Shown in pieces: positions 1 through 11,766 of a stretch of DNA of 64,000 nt (within the stretch, counting starts at the first letter, position 1; the number at the start of each line of letters is the position of its first letter). The DNA comes from Armillaria gallica (taxonomy: Eukaryota > Basidiomycota > Agaricomycetes > Agaricales > Physalacriaceae), in assembly GCA_037576215.1 (NCBI GenBank), contig JBANDB010000002.1, positions 1,984,001 to 2,048,000 on the forward strand, written 5' to 3'. A program made the translations under genes and the position numbers. The notes below the pieces were generated by a model. The model was not told the origin of the DNA, searched no databases, and saw only the letters and a program-made list of their open reading frames with translations.

Positions 1-1401
1 TAAGTTTGTTTCATACTAAAGATGGGCGATGTGGTACTTTGTTATGCTTGTGAGAAAATTAGATAGGCTGAACCTCGGCACCACATCAACAGTCATCTTA
101 TAATATCCACTTGTCAGATATGCGCAATTCTGGAACAGTTCGATATGAAACGTACGCCAAGAAATAAGGCCCAGTACATCTTTTGAATACAGTCAGGTTG
201 GACAGATAATTCATCAGAAGAACTTGGAGCCCTCACGTTTGCAATCAAGCCGTAAACATGGAAAAAGGGCAATACTTGGAAAATAGTGAGCGCCGGTGAA
301 ACTTGAAGGTTGATGTCCTTACATCCGGTGATCACGTCCTCAGCTAAAAGAGCCCATTTCTCGGGACCTCGGGGTTTCCCATTCTCTCTCTGATGCGCTG
401 TCATCTGAAGGATGTTGGCGATAACAGCATAATGAGAAAGCGCCACAGCCTGGTAAGGAACACCAAAAGTCTACATAAGCGGTATCAGACGATTCGTTCA
501 TACACACCTTAGATTTTCCGGTGGTTCCCGACGAGAAAAACAGAAGAGCGACCTTTGTCTTGCCTTCACCTGGAGCCAACCGTTTCTCTGGAATCTGAGC
601 AGACGAATTTTCCCCATATGACACTAGCTCCGACACTGTAGTGTATCCCGATCCAGGATTAACAGTACCGACATCAAACAAAAGAATCGAACTCGTAGGA
701 ATACCAAATGTATTTGCTGCAGGGGTGACGACTTTGAGGAACCGCTCGTCGGTGAGTATTCTCGTTGCCTTTGTTAGGGACAACAAATCCTCCAGTTCCT
801 CGACAGTGTAAAGGGGATTCGCAGCCCTGAAAGGGATTAAGTACAAGCCGTGCAACCCATCGACAGGATACGTGCGCGATCGTCGCTCCTAGTCGGTGGA
901 TAGCCCATGTCGCGACGACATAGTCTGTAACACGCATGAGCGGGTCCTACTGGTGCGCAGGTTGGCGGACTCCACTTACCGATATGGTTGGGGCTGAAGA
1001 ACAATACTGTATGACACGTGAGTTTTTTGTGGAATGAAGTAATCGTGTACCCACCAACGTCGTCTTCCTCTAAAAACGAGGTGTTGAAGTGAATTTACAC
1101 TATGGCTTGAATCTTAGGGAAGCTTACTAAGTTTACATTTAGTATGCAAGCTTTTTGTTAAGTCGTTGCTGCGGGTGCGCAACTATATCAATGGGTCAGC
1201 CATTTCACGAGCCACTACCGTTAAATTACTAGCCTCCTTGAACGTGTATTCTCTTCCGGTGGCATCGTCTATAAGCCAGATTGCATCATCCCCCTTTCTC
1301 ATTTCACTCAATGGATGCTTGTAATCATCGAGGAGGAACTGAGGTACAGTAAGGTCGTCGGGAATGAACGGTAATGGAATAGAGGATTTGAATTCCGTCA
1401 T
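1..1401 (-). CDS. 4-coumarate-CoA ligase-like AMP-forming acyl-CoA synthetase, N-terminal part
   Basis: Members of this ANL superfamily activate carboxylic acids to acyl-CoA through an acyl-AMP. Reading leftward from ATG at 1401, the pieces fall in the family order: an N-terminal segment (1400-1180), a VLFFSPNHI segment (near 1000), DYVVATWAIHRLGATIA (near 900), ANPLYTVEELEDLL (near 810), the P-loop SSGTTGKSK (near 525), LPFFHVYGLIAN (near 265) and VVPRFSLSNFLTS (near 55). Introns of normal size join most of these in frame, for example after SGTTGKSK and after YGLIAN. The C-terminal half lies beyond the left edge. Two joins remain uncertain: the one after the first exon, and the one after GATIA near 860, where the obvious GT..AG pair leaves a one-base phase conflict. 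The gene is therefore either slightly mis-modelled or carries a frameshift. The exact substrate cannot be read from the sequence. It is divergent from the acyl-CoA oxidase gene. Confidence 0.75.
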
Positions 1402-2209
1402 GGCTGCAGGGGAGGATGATGAAGACCACTGCCCCCGCACGAAAACCTCCCCCATATAACGACCTTCGCCGCGGGAATAACAAGAGTTTGATGAGCCAAA
1501 GACCTACGCTGGCTCATCCGCTTTGAGCGCTGTTCCAGCTTAATTTGCGAACCGTAGGAAGACTATCATAATCATGATATGATGGGCCAATTGAATGGAA
1601 AGGGAGCATGGAAATGAGTGCAACTTTTTGTCGTGATCATCAACTGTCAAACAGAAGTTGCACAATCAGCGAATGGGGATTGTGATAAGGTTCGCAAGAA
1701 GATAGAAAGGACCTGGAAACGTTTTCTTTACTATGTAGGCCTCTTGACTAGAAAACGCAAACAAACTGAATGAAAACGCAGCTTGTGGTCCTATGCGGAG
1801 AGGGACATGGATAAAAAAGCGAGCGTGAGAATTCTTGAGCCTCATGATCAATTCAGGGTCAACTTCGCATCATCAACGGCACGGTACCACTGGGGCACGC
1901 CGGACGCAAGTACACAAGAAGGTAGGTTCGTAGCTTGTATGAGAAAACCCCTCTTGGCGTTGTTTAAAAGGCTGTACGTTATCAGTGGTCCATGTGCTCT
2001 AGCCTTCTATCTTCAACGCGATGATATCTAAGTCTGATTCATTCATTCATTTAGGACTGCTTTGGGGTGCCACAACGTTGGTGCAACGTAAAGTGCCTCA
2101 TCAAACGCCGGGAATGCATCTCCCAAATTTTTTTATCTGCATTCGATGCGAAGTTCTGCTCTGTTATAAAAGGCTTGCGAAATAGCGTCGCGCTGTAACT
2201 CATTCAACG
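1402..2209. promoter_or_regulatory. Divergent intergenic region between two lipid/acyl-CoA genes
   Basis: About 800 bases lie between two start codons pointing away from each other, so the region should hold both promoters. Short ORFs here look like chance. At about 1876-1918 there is a 40-odd-base stretch (GGCACGGTACC...CGCCGGACGCAAG) similar to one near 21815-21857 and, more weakly, near 15055-15110, so a short dispersed repeat is present. I see no convincing TATA box for either gene. Confidence 0.4.
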
Positions 2210-4214
2210 ATGAACAGCCAATCTACACTGGCGAAGCACCCCCTTTTTCGTATCCAGGTCGAGAAACTCGCTACAGATGAACGAGTTGCTCTTGCATACA
2301 AGAGAGCGAAGCTTATGCTCAGTACACACAGTATGCCCAACCTATTCTTCCTTTCTATCTAGGTCGTTGATTTCCTGACCAGCCATGAACGCCTCCGACG
2401 TTCAACACAGCTCTGAACGCTTCTGGGGCTTGTTCACAGATCCAGCCACATGTTTGGATACCGGAATGTTCACCATTCTTGCAGCCCATGTAGGCTTGAC
2501 TATTGGTACTCTGTCGCGTCACCTTGATACCCGTCCGGACTTGAGGCCCCTGGTCTCTGAACTGCTCCGTTTCGAAAAAGTAGGGATTTTCCTCTTGACG
2601 GAACGTGGCCACGGGCTCGATGCTTTCAATATTGAAACGACGGCTACACGAATGTCTGATGGAAGCTATATTCTCAACACTCCGCGCGAAGAAGCTACCA
2701 AGTAAGCTTAGCCTTTATCGAAATGGACCTTGCCTAATTTCGTTCATCAGGTTCATGCCTGCCTCTACACCCGCCTTTGGTATTCCAAAGGTTGCGTTGG
2801 TCATGGCAAGGCTGATGGATAAGGGAAAAGATCTTGGCTGTAGATACTTCATCGTACCTGTCTGGTAAGATACTCCCTTCTCTCAGCCGATCTAACAAAC
2901 TTATTCATTCATTTAAACAGCGATGAAAAAGAAATGTATCGCGGTGTCAAGTCTACGCGCCTTCCCCGTCGTAGCGGAACTGGTCCGCTTGATTTCTCCA
3001 TCACTTCGTTTGATCATGTTCGCCTTCTCCCCACGGCACTGGTGGCCGCTGATCTTCAGCACATTACTGCTCCCGAACGACCCCTCGAAGCATGGTGGGA
3101 CGAGAACTGGAGAATTCAATTAGGTTCACTCTTGATCATATCTCCCTTAATCTACGCTGTGAAGATGTCGGCCTATATCGTCGGCTCTTATTCTATGTAT
3201 CGGTGCATTACGGACCGCAAGGGCTCTTCCATGATCCCCATCATCTCTTTCAGGACCCAGCAATGGCCTATCGCTCATGCAGTCGCTGTCGGATATGTGT
3301 TAGATCACTGGTACGCGTCGGTGATACGAGAATCGCAGGACTCTGCATTGGATGGTCGCCTTCGACATGCTATGGCAGTCATTACGAAGGCTACGGTGGT
3401 CCGTCACTTCCAGCGCTGCATAGCCGAGATCTCGGAACGTTGTGGAGCACAAGGTATAGTCGCTAAAAATATTGCGGCGCCAACTTTCTTCTAACGTATG
3501 CGTAGGAACATTCGAACAGAATTACTTGGCAAGAATGGAGGTGAGATGAGCTGGCTTTGAGCACATTCTCTTGCTAACATGAGAATGCCTTCTAGAACGA
3601 CGGAAAAGGTCAGATATATGAACGGTGTCCATGTGCAATGACTGACTCCTCGAGTAGGCGCCGTAGTTGCTGAAGGCGAGATCCTTACGTTGTGCATCCG
3701 GTTGTTCTCCGAGCTTCTTCTGAAGCGCTACACCATCGCTTTACCAGACGCCGGTGAATCATTGCTGGCCCAGCATGCTCACGGTCTGATGGAAGAGAAT
3801 GGCCAGCTCCTTGCTGGTATAGGTGACCATCGCAGCAAAGAATTCAACTCCCTCATTCTTCCCCAGTCTCAGCCAGTCATCGAGGCGCTAGGTCATGCCT
3901 TTGCATATTCCGCAGCGAAGAAGGCCAACGTTCCCCAGCCTATCCTCGATGTGTACGAATGCGTTGTGATCCGTCAGGATCCGGCCTGGTACTCCGAAGC
4001 TGGAGTCTCACGAGTGCAACAGCGCATGCGCGAGGATCGTGCGGTTTCTTCGATGTTGCCGCATTTGAGGGCGTATATATCTGGGATGAACATGGCGGAG
4101 TTTGCGACTGCACCCATTGTGTCGAATGAGACTTGGCAAGCGTACGTGTATGAATTACCGGTGTACACCGGAAATGCACAGGCAAAGACGAACAGGGAGT
4201 ATGCAATGCTTTAG
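2210..4214 (+). CDS. Acyl-CoA oxidase
   Basis: Modelled as join(2210..2330,2383..2701,2751..2864,2921..3453,3506..3540,3596..3608,3658..4214), 563 residues, all joins in phase with GT..AG introns of 48-56 bases. Acyl-CoA oxidases are FAD enzymes that perform the first, H2O2-producing step of peroxisomal beta-oxidation. The sequence shows the family hallmarks LTERGHGLDAFNIETTAT, the FMPASTPAFGIPKVALVMARL region, and SITSFDHVRLLPTAL, followed by the helical C-terminal domains. The protein is somewhat shorter than the usual 600-700 residues. It ends in ...NREYAML, without a recognisable SKL-type peroxisomal signal, so either import uses another route or a last exon is missed. Exon 6 is only 13 bases. 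Its divergent neighbour is an acyl-CoA synthetase-like gene, which would be a natural metabolic partner, although co-regulation is only inferred. Confidence 0.85.
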
Positions 4215-4425
4215 ATGTATTCAAGATGAATTACTCCTTCAAATTTTACCATATTTTTTCTGTGCAATAGGGATGCCGAGTGGGCTGTTCCGTAGCTATA
4301 AGCTTGTAGATGATACTCAGATTTTACACCTTCATGGTTGCTCTAGATACTGGGTAGTAGAAATCAGATAAGAAGCCTTCCTTGAACCTCACGGAAATTG
4401 CCGGATCCGATCTTTCCTTACCACC

Positions 4426-5502
4426 ATGTTCTACATCATCGGTCTTGGGCTTTGCGATGAAAAGGATGTCACCATTCGCGGACTCGAGGTAGAATATCCA
4501 GTATATCCTGATTGGCTCATTTCTTATCATTTTCATAGGCCATCAAAGGATCTTCTCGTGTATACTTGGAAGCATATACTAGCATCTTGATGGTGCAAAA
4601 AGAAAAATTGGTATGATAGTCATCCATCGTGATGTTTCTTGGGCCGACGTATGCAAGGAAGCATTCTACGAAAAACCACTGATTCTCGCCGACCGGGACA
4701 TGGTGGAAACGGAGAGCGATGAAATATTGGCGAATGCAGACACGGAGGACGTATCTCTGTTGGTTGTCGGGGATCCATTCGGGTGGGTAGCCGTCTTTTT
4801 GTTCGGTAGTAGGCTCACATCGAATCTTGTAGGGCAACAACGCATACTGACATCATCCTTCGCGCTCGGGCCCTGGGTATCCCCACCCGTGTCATCCACA
4901 ATGCATCGATAATGAATGCAGTCGGCGCCTGTGGTCTCCAGCTCTACAATTTTGGCCAGACGGTCTCTCTAGTTTTCTTCACGGATACATGGAAACCCGA
5001 CAGTTTCTACGATAGAATCAAGGAGAACGCAGATCTCGGTCTGCACACGCTCGTGTTGCTGGATATCAAGGTCAAGGAACAGAATGAAGAGAATCTAGCT
5101 CGGTGAGGGACTTTCTTCCTCTTTCTGTCTCACATCTTTAATATCTGTGCCAGTGGCCGGAAGATATACGAACCGCCTCGATACATGTCAATACGACAAG
5201 CTGTCTCTCAATTGATAGAGATTGAATCTCTAAGGCAGACTGGAACATTATCTCCTGATACAACCCTCGCCGTCGCGCTTTCTCGCGTTGGCGGTGGAAG
5301 CGACAATCAGAGGATAGTTGCTGGTACCCTGACAGACCTGGTTAACCATCCAGAAGATGCCTTTGGAGATCCTCTTCATAGTCTCGTTCTCGTTGGCAAA
5401 CGACTTCACCATCTCGAGGTCGAGTACGCCCAAGACTTTGCTGTTGATCTCGAGAGATGGAGAAATACCGCTAAGCAGGTCTACGGATGTGCATTGGATT
5501 AG
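4426..5502 (+). CDS. dph5: Diphthine methyl ester synthase (diphthamide biosynthesis, Dph5)
   Basis: Modelled as join(4426..4488,4539..4610,4658..4782,4833..5102,5154..5502), 292 residues, all introns in phase. Dph5 is the cytosolic SAM-dependent methyltransferase that methylates the modified histidine of translation elongation factor 2. Visible family motifs are the N-terminal [39 protein letters not shown], the highly conserved [32 protein letters not shown], and a C-terminal SRVG...[13 protein letters not shown] segment. The length matches the family (about 285-300). The start ATG sits in a good ACCACCATG context. One oddity is Cys in place of the usual Gly in the first loop (GLGLCDE). It lies 211 bases downstream of the acyl-CoA oxidase gene on the same strand, with no sign of functional linkage. 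Confidence 0.93.
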
Positions 5503-6816
5503 GTTCTCAGTGTACCTAAGGGTCACGACGCCTCGTTCGTACACCGCTGGAGCAGTACGCTCACGTGTTTGCCCTTTGACGTGGTCTTGAATACAGATCT
5601 ACAAATGTATGAGCTAATGGATACAGGAAATTTTCCTTTGCCGTCTCAAATTCCAATGTCCACTCCAACTACATAGCCATGTTTCGAGCTAGTAGTAGCG
5701 CGAGAACTTCGAAGTCGTTGATGAAGGAAGACGGAACGCGACGCGTTGCCGGCCGAGGATAGCCGCTGCAGAGTCGGCAAACGCCGTGATGCCAAACTTC
5801 GCACAGTGAAGGCTCTCGGGCTCCTCGATGACAAATTGTCTCTGTCCAACTCTTTGACGGCAAATGCTACCTCAGCGGAATGGTTCAGCGTCTTTAAGGG
5901 AACCTTTTCTGTGCATTGGTGAACTCTTCTGACTCTGTATATCAGAGCGACTCGCGATTTCACTTGGCATGTTCCGCTTTTCTATTGTCGTCGTGACGTT
6001 GGGGCAAGCCGAGGATCGTTTATTTTCGTTGAGGAAGGTCGATGTTTCTCATTGAAACATGGGCTCAGCGTAATCGCCTACATCACTAGTTTCATTCACC
6101 GACCTCCTTGGCTGAACTGAAATGTCTTTCCCTATGAGCATCGAGTCAACCCTCTCGCTTCTGATGAGGCCAAGGCCGACCGCCTTCCATCTGACACCGA
6201 TTTCCCGCCTGCACCGTATTTGGTTATCGCCACTCCAAGGCTCAAGCAGCCTTGGCTTGGCTAAAACTCCTACAACGGGCGGATCAATTCTCGTCGGTGT
6301 TTTGTCTCTCAAGTCACACCGGAGGCTCAAGCGCTCAAGGCGCTCTGACAACGGACTTGCGGCCAGTTAACTCAGGGATATTCGGCAACTGGTGACAATG
6401 CATTGACGGCCGATACAACTCGCTGAACAGTTCGGGTCCTTTAAGTTATCGTTGGAGGACTCATAACTCTGCCCAATAAGCGCTATGGAATATTGAGCGG
6501 CCGGCAGGCTCGCTGGACATGTTTTAGAGTTCTGGAACCGCCGTAATTTGGGGAGTTACAGCTAGCGAGGAATTTCCTGGGATATCTTTCTCTATGATCA
6601 ACGCCCACCCGACGCTGGCTGCTACTGAGTTTCCGCGTTCTCTCTGAGACTGAGGTTCAGGTTAGGCTTGGTGACTACTACTCCAAGCAGATTCTTGTAC
6701 GGCTTGGCACGTCTTTGATGCACCCACGGCCGCCAAGCTCCGTCTATACGAGCACTGTTTCGACATGACGTTCTTCAAGTTCACCTTGCTCAGGTACTTT
6801 CTGGCCTTCGAAGCGA
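5503..6816. other. Intergenic stretch with no supported gene
   Basis: About 1.3 kb. Several ORFs of 60-105 codons exist on both strands (for example 5646-5963 and 6049-6351 on the minus strand), but they overlap one another, have no neighbouring exons that splice in phase and resemble no family I know. I treat them as chance. The last 100 bases form the promoter of the next gene. Confidence 0.5.
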
Positions 6817-6826
6817 TATAAAAAAG
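6817..6826 (+). promoter_or_regulatory. TATA box of the secreted-protein gene
   Basis: TATAAAAAAG lies about 90 bases before the ATG at 6908. It is followed by a pyrimidine/CA-rich leader (CAACCACCCCATCC, CTACCTACTTCC) typical of strongly expressed fungal genes. Confidence 0.6.
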
Positions 6827-6907
6827 GGCTCTCAAGTCTCCGAGATTCTTCAGACAACCACCCCATCCTCGTCTACCTACTTCCTACTATCAGCCTATTC
6901 CTTCGCG

Positions 6908-7585
6908 ATGCGTTTCTCAGTAGCCGCTCTCCTCCCTCTTGCCCTCGCGGTCCCCGCCCTCTCCGCTTCCGTTCAAGCGAGGGACGATTCCTACGGCGGT
7001 GTGGACTACAATAACAATGATGGCCACAAAGACGATGGTAAGAAGGACTACGACAACAAAGACTACGGCAAGGATTATGACAACAAGGACTACGACAAGG
7101 ACTACGACAACAAGGGCAATGGCCGTGGCGACTGCACTTGGACGCCGGTGTTCGAGCACAACAATGACTTCAAGGGGTGGAACAAGGGAAAGTACACTCC
7201 CTACGACCACAAGGAAGTCGACAAGATCACCTTCGAGATCGGTAAGCGCATCTCTTCACCGTTGTCCATGTCGCTGGTCGCTGACATGTTCTCCTCAGAG
7301 TGTAAGAGCTACTGTGAGAAGGATGACAAGTGTAACTCTTGCCAGGGTACGTCTGATTTTTATTCCTGCTCTCGAATCATCTAATGCCTTTTTCTTCCAG
7401 CTTACTCGCATGATGAAAAGGATGACAAGTTCATCTGCGAGCTGTTTGTCGAGATTATCGACATCAACACCTGGAAGGATGACTGTGATTATGGCAATGA
7501 TGACAAAGACCACAAGGATGACAAGAAGGATGATGAGAAGAAGTATTACGACACTTCTGCCTGGAACGCCCACTACGAATGGTAA
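6908..7585 (+). CDS. Small secreted Asp/Lys/Tyr-rich repeat protein
   Basis: Modelled as join(6908..7241,7299..7346,7401..7585), 188 residues. The N-terminus MRFSVAALLPLALAVPALSA is a clear signal peptide, probably cut near ALSA or SVQA. Residues about 35-70 are imperfect tandem repeats of D-N-K-D-Y / D-K-D-Y units. A middle globular part holds CTWTPVFEHNNDFKGW, then a cysteine-rich segment (CKSYCEKDDKCNSC) split over the two introns. The tail returns to Asp/Lys runs (DDKDHKDDKKDDEKKYY) and ends SAWNAHYEW. I do not recognise a named family. The high charge and Tyr content suggest an extracellular or wall-associated protein, possibly metal- or mineral-binding, but that is inference. A TATA box and pyrimidine-rich leader suggest strong expression. 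Confidence 0.8.
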
Positions 7586-7739
7586 ATCCGACGGATATTC
7601 TTATGCCTATGCGTTGTGACAATGGACATTTGTAACAGTTTGTATGTATAGTATTGTATACCTCCAATGCAAAATGCATGCCGATCTTTCACTCTGGATG
7701 TAAATATCGACAACCTAAAGAACCGGGTATATTGCCGTA

Positions 7740-8130
7740 AAAGATGAGGCGCCTAAACTTCCCACGCTTACATTTTCTTTTTGATCCATCGACGAACTCT
7801 GGTTTTGCTCTGGTTCAGTTCGATTTATCCTTGACGTATCTCGGTCGCAGTCTTTTTGTTGGGTCGCCTCGGAGGAAATATTCTTGCGGGAAGACATGGA
7901 TGCAGAGATTGGCGCCCGTGGTACATTAAGATACTGTTCCTATTGCCGCCATGGGACTGCTTCAGATAAAAAAAGAGCGGTGACTGTGAAATATCAGGAA
8001 GATTCCCCATTGCGACAAAGCACATAAGAAACCGTTTTGGATGCACCTGTTGTGCGCGGGAGAAGCTAGATGGATGTCGAACGCGACAACTGTACAGCAT
8101 AGTGAGTGATAAATCTTTGCACCTCACAGT
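7740..8130. repeat. Duplicated upstream block, type 1 (copy 1)
   Basis: This block (CACGCTTAC...TTTTTGATCCATCGACGAACTC onward to the GCGACAACTGTACAGCA segment near 8085-8100) recurs with clear similarity at about 32200-32590, each time a few hundred bases before a DUF6534 gene. Both strands are open in places (for example minus 7825-8127), but the frame is not better conserved than the DNA as a whole. I therefore call it non-coding flanking sequence that was duplicated with the gene. Confidence 0.6.
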
Positions 8131-8368
8131 TTATCTTAGGGACGGTTTCAGTAGTATTGATTTGATACCTACGTGCTAGTATCTTTCATTGGTTCGGAGA
8201 ATTCTTCTGAATCTGTGGAACGGAATCATGGTAATCAATTCGATGGGCCAATGCGCTGATTGATGCTGACCGGCCTTGGAGCACCCTTCAGATTTCTCAC
8301 ATCGACAGTCAGAAATATATGTACAGATTCTTTCCCTTCAGATTCGGTAACCAGCCCCACACCGCAAC

Positions 8369-9819
8369 ATGCAGCCCGTTCCTGCAGACTATCCCATAGA
8401 AAGGCTGTAGGTCATAATCTTGAACTTGGGTGGTGCTCATGTACTGAATCATCTCATTTCAGGTCTGGACCGTTGGTTTGTCAATTTGTGCGTTTCGTCT
8501 CCTTTATCCTTGACACGGTCATTTAGATCGTTGGTTATCTCTTGCACTGGGGACTCTTCGGCACTCTATCTGTGCAGTTGTGTGCGTCGTCCCGAACCAG
8601 TCTCCAGTAGATTGCTTCTAACGTATTCTCGTTAGATCTGTACTATTTAGCATTTCCAAAGGACAGAAAAATCACAAAATATCTCGTCTATGGCATCTAC
8701 CTTGTCGAATTTGTTCAGACGATCCTCTTCACCCACGACGCTTTCGCGAAGTTCGGGTACGGCTTCGGTGACCCCAAAGCCCTGACTAGAATGTATTTTA
8801 ATTGGCTAACTGTCCCGATCATGAGTGCCGCTGGTACGTGCACCGTCTTCTGGTCATTTTCCTGTTACTTATCCTGAGTCCAGCTGCTTGTGTCGGGCAG
8901 GGATTCTATGCGTACCGAATCTTCATATTGTCAAAATCACGAATCATCCCGATATTCGTCATCTGTGTTTGTTTCCGTCCCATTTCTTCGTGACAGTCTA
9001 ATCATCTATTTACAGGTGTCCCTGACGAGCTCTGTGGCAGCTATAATCACAGGTGTCTACTGTTTTCAGGCAGACGACGTCACTGAACTCAATAACCGGA
9101 AGATGTACATTGCCGTCGGAGTGAGTACCTGACTCAGGCGTCCTGTGTTCAACATGCTGATCTATACGCAGATTTGGTGCGGGGCCTCCGCTTTGTGTGA
9201 TATCATCATCGCTATCTGTATGACTTACTACGTGAGCTCTTTCTCTCTTTCAGCCATCTCCATTAGCGTTGATATGTCGTAGCTAATGCGCAGCAATACT
9301 GGTTTCCGTCGCACCCGAATTCTGGTCACAAATCTAATTCGTCTTACCATTGAAACGGGATCTGTGACAGGTATTTACTTCCTACCATCCACCGTTGTCA
9401 CAAGCTTAACACTGCTCAAATTCTAGCTGTTGTTGCTCTGGCGACCCTTATCGTCTTTTTTGTGTTCCCCCACCAGACTTTCTACGGGACACCGGCCTTC
9501 ATCATGCCCAAGCTGTATGCTAATACCGTTTACATGGTTCTGAATTCGCGAATCCGAATTATAGGCGGACGGGATAATTATACGTCTTCAACCGATATAA
9601 GCATTACGACAACTATGATAAGGGATTTCACCTCCCAATCAACAGAAGACACACGGCCTACGGACGGGATGCAAGGACGGGTGGTCGCAATAACTAAAGA
9701 GGTACTCAACAATGGTCATGAAATGGATCGAATGAATGTCAGTCATGGGTGGTTTATGTGCTTTATTGAAGCTAATTTTTTCCCAACTACAGGACGGCGA
9801 AATGAGCCTCCTCGCGTAA
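8369..9819 (+). CDS. DUF6534 seven-helix membrane protein, copy 1
   Basis: Modelled as join(8369..8406,8463..8475,8527..8581,8636..8833,8884..8966,9016..9120,9172..9231,9283..9370,9427..9737,9793..9819), 325 residues, every join in phase. The start is MQPVPADYPIERLSGPL. Hydrophobic segments then follow: GYLLHWGLFGTLSVQLYLYYL, LVYGIYLVEFVQTILF, a helix near MSAAAACVGQGFYAYRIF, IIPIFVICVSLTSSVAAIITGV, IWCGASALCDIIIAICMTYYL, and AVVALATLIVFFVF. The DUF6534 signature FRRTRILVTNLIRLTIETGSVT and LYANTVYMVLNSRIRIIGGR is clear. The family is greatly expanded in Agaricomycetes. Its function is unknown, although a receptor-like topology is plausible. The C-terminal tail is Ser/Thr-rich (TSSTDISITTTMI). 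Exon 2 is a 13-base microexon. The copy appears intact. Confidence 0.85.
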
Positions 9820-10084
9820 TTGTTAGAGTGCATCCTTTGGGTCCCTCTCTAATTTATTTGCCATCTTGTTAACGTTGTAATTTATAATGAACATCGAGGC
9901 CAATCCAAATCTGCCAAAATGTGTCCCGCCCGGCTTGCCTATATAGTCACCAAAAGAGTGATCTTTGAGCTTATCCCAACTTCATACACAAAGTTTGTAA
10001 CGATATTTATTCATGAACCGGCGCTCTGACTAAAACCATCGACTCTTTTCTTTGTTCACTTTTTCTATCGAATTCTCGGCGTAC

Positions 10085-10720
10085 TTTTGAAATTTCAAAA
10101 GATTGGCGATACCGTCTCGATACATTTGCCGATAGGAGCCGACGCAATGACGAAAATGTGCTTGTCATATTGTAGAGCTCGTCACATCGACCCTCTTGAC
10201 AATAGGGCACCGTGCCACTGCAGCAGCTCCCACCGTCCAAAGTCGAAGAATCCAAATCCTTCAAATACTTCTGTCACGTTTCGGGGTTCAAACGTACAAG
10301 CTCCAGATCACCAAGCAAGATACCCAATGAATGTGAAGTTTTCGCCTGCAGGAGCCGGTAAATGAGTATCATTTGAAGACTACAGGGTCACTCACCACTG
10401 TATCTTAGGCATGAACCTCAATTCCTCGGACCAGCCTAGGCCGTGCATGTTCTCTAGATTCGAACCAGTCCCTTTGAAACTCGATGATAGTCAACCGAAG
10501 TATGACCAACACACTTGAAGTCAAAAATTTCTTTAGAATGTCCCCAACATCCTCAAGACAGAAAGCGAACCAACTGCAGGGTCTTCGAAACACTGGTTTA
10601 CGAGCGTCATCGCGTCAGGGTTCAACGGTATCAACGAAATGTGAGGAGTGCGGCGACAAAGTAGCAGCGACTACATTAAGTTCACTACTACCGCGCTGTT
10701 GGTAGCAGACGTGCCGGGCA
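10085..10720 (-). pseudogene. Protein-kinase-like relic, unit 1
   Basis: Minus-strand fragments match the kinase-like protein seen more clearly at 26.2-26.9 kb: RRPCSWFAFCLEDVGD (near 10560), RPRLVRGIEVHAQD in a shifted frame (near 10430), and the C-terminal YCQEGRCDELYN (near 10190). An insert relative to the other copies lies around 10455-10530, frames are broken, and the catalytic HGD-x-x-PRN segment is not preserved. It is convergent with DUF6534 copy 1. Confidence 0.55.
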
Positions 10721-11089
10721 GTCTGACTCGACCACGGATTCCCGTACGGTATCAGATAGGGCGCATTGGCAGTCGACATTGATGAGTCTCTAGGGCTGGT
10801 GTACTGGTGGTCCGAGGAGAAAAAGTCAGGAATTCTCGTAGATCAGGATAAATAAAAAGTGGAGATAGTATGACGGCCATGTTTGAGATTCTATTTTGGT
10901 ATAGGTTTGTTCCAAGCCCGCGCGCGCCCTGACTTATGCTTGTGGGTCGGTCTGAGCTCTGATTGGCTGCTTTTGCTTGCGACGCTTTGTTGTTTGGTTT
11001 TATTGCGGTTGCGGCACTCATGTAAGAAGCCGGCTCGACGGCACGTGAGGGGCTGATCCGAGGCTAATTTTGTACAACTTCAAGGATTG
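10721..11089. other. Intergenic spacer in the DUF6534 array
   Basis: This spacer is shared with about 22900-23230 and, less well, with 35160-35450 (GGGCGCATTGGCAGTCGACA, GGCACGTGAGGGGCT). It has no supported gene and appears to have been duplicated with the array unit. Confidence 0.5.
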
Positions 11090-11475
11090 CGTATTGTTTT
11101 CCCACGCTTGCATTTCCATCAGTGAGCGCTCGAGCTCTAGCCTATTTCTACATTTCCTGGACCGCTCTCGGTGGAGTATGATTTTCAACGGGGAGAATCA
11201 GAAATCATGGCCCAGGAATTTTTCGGCGCCAAGAGACACAGAGACCACCACCGGCATAGCACAACCCTGTTGACGACGCATCTCACGGCTGTGGAACTTC
11301 TTCTTATCAACAAATCCTATGGATGCTGTAACAGACCAGGAAGATTTCCGATGAGTATCTGTGGTATTAGAAGTCGCTTTCTATTGGACGAAGAAGAAGA
11401 TGGACACAGATCGGACATGACAACTGTACAACATGTTGAGTGATAAATCTATTCTTCTTCTCACAGTTTGTTCTG
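11090..11475. repeat. Duplicated upstream block, type 2 (copy 1)
   Basis: The block contains TTTCCCACGCTTGCATTTCC, a segment reading GIRSRFLLDEEEDGHRSD in one plus frame, and TTGAGTGATAAATCTA. The same block occurs at about 23235-23600 and 35455-35830, each time upstream of a DUF6534 copy. The frame is open for up to 90 codons, but start positions and indels differ between copies. Coding status is therefore undecided. Confidence 0.55.
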
Positions 11476-11766
11476 GGGGTTCAGTATCAATGTGATACCA
11501 ACGCGCTAGTATCTTTCCTTCTGTACCTTGCTTCGGAGTTTTCTTTGGACCTGTGGAATGGAACCACGATAATCAAATTGATGAGTCAATGCGTGGACCA
11601 CTAATGAACATGGTTTAAATCAGGGTAGCTGGACTGCCTTTCACCTCGATTTCTGCGGTGTGATAGTGATTCGCTGTGGGTATTCGAGCGCTTCCCACGA
11701 TGACGGTCAAAAGTATATGTACAGGTTCTGTCCCTTCAGAATCGGTAAAACAACCCCGGACACAAC

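Noticed and set aside
5646..6370. ORFs of 64-105 codons between dph5 and the secreted-protein gene
   Set aside because: They overlap on both strands, have no splice partners and show no recognisable similarity.
7825..8127. Conserved minus-strand ORF upstream of copies 1 and 6
   Set aside because: DNA similarity extends evenly beyond the frame, so conservation reflects duplication of the flank rather than coding constraint.
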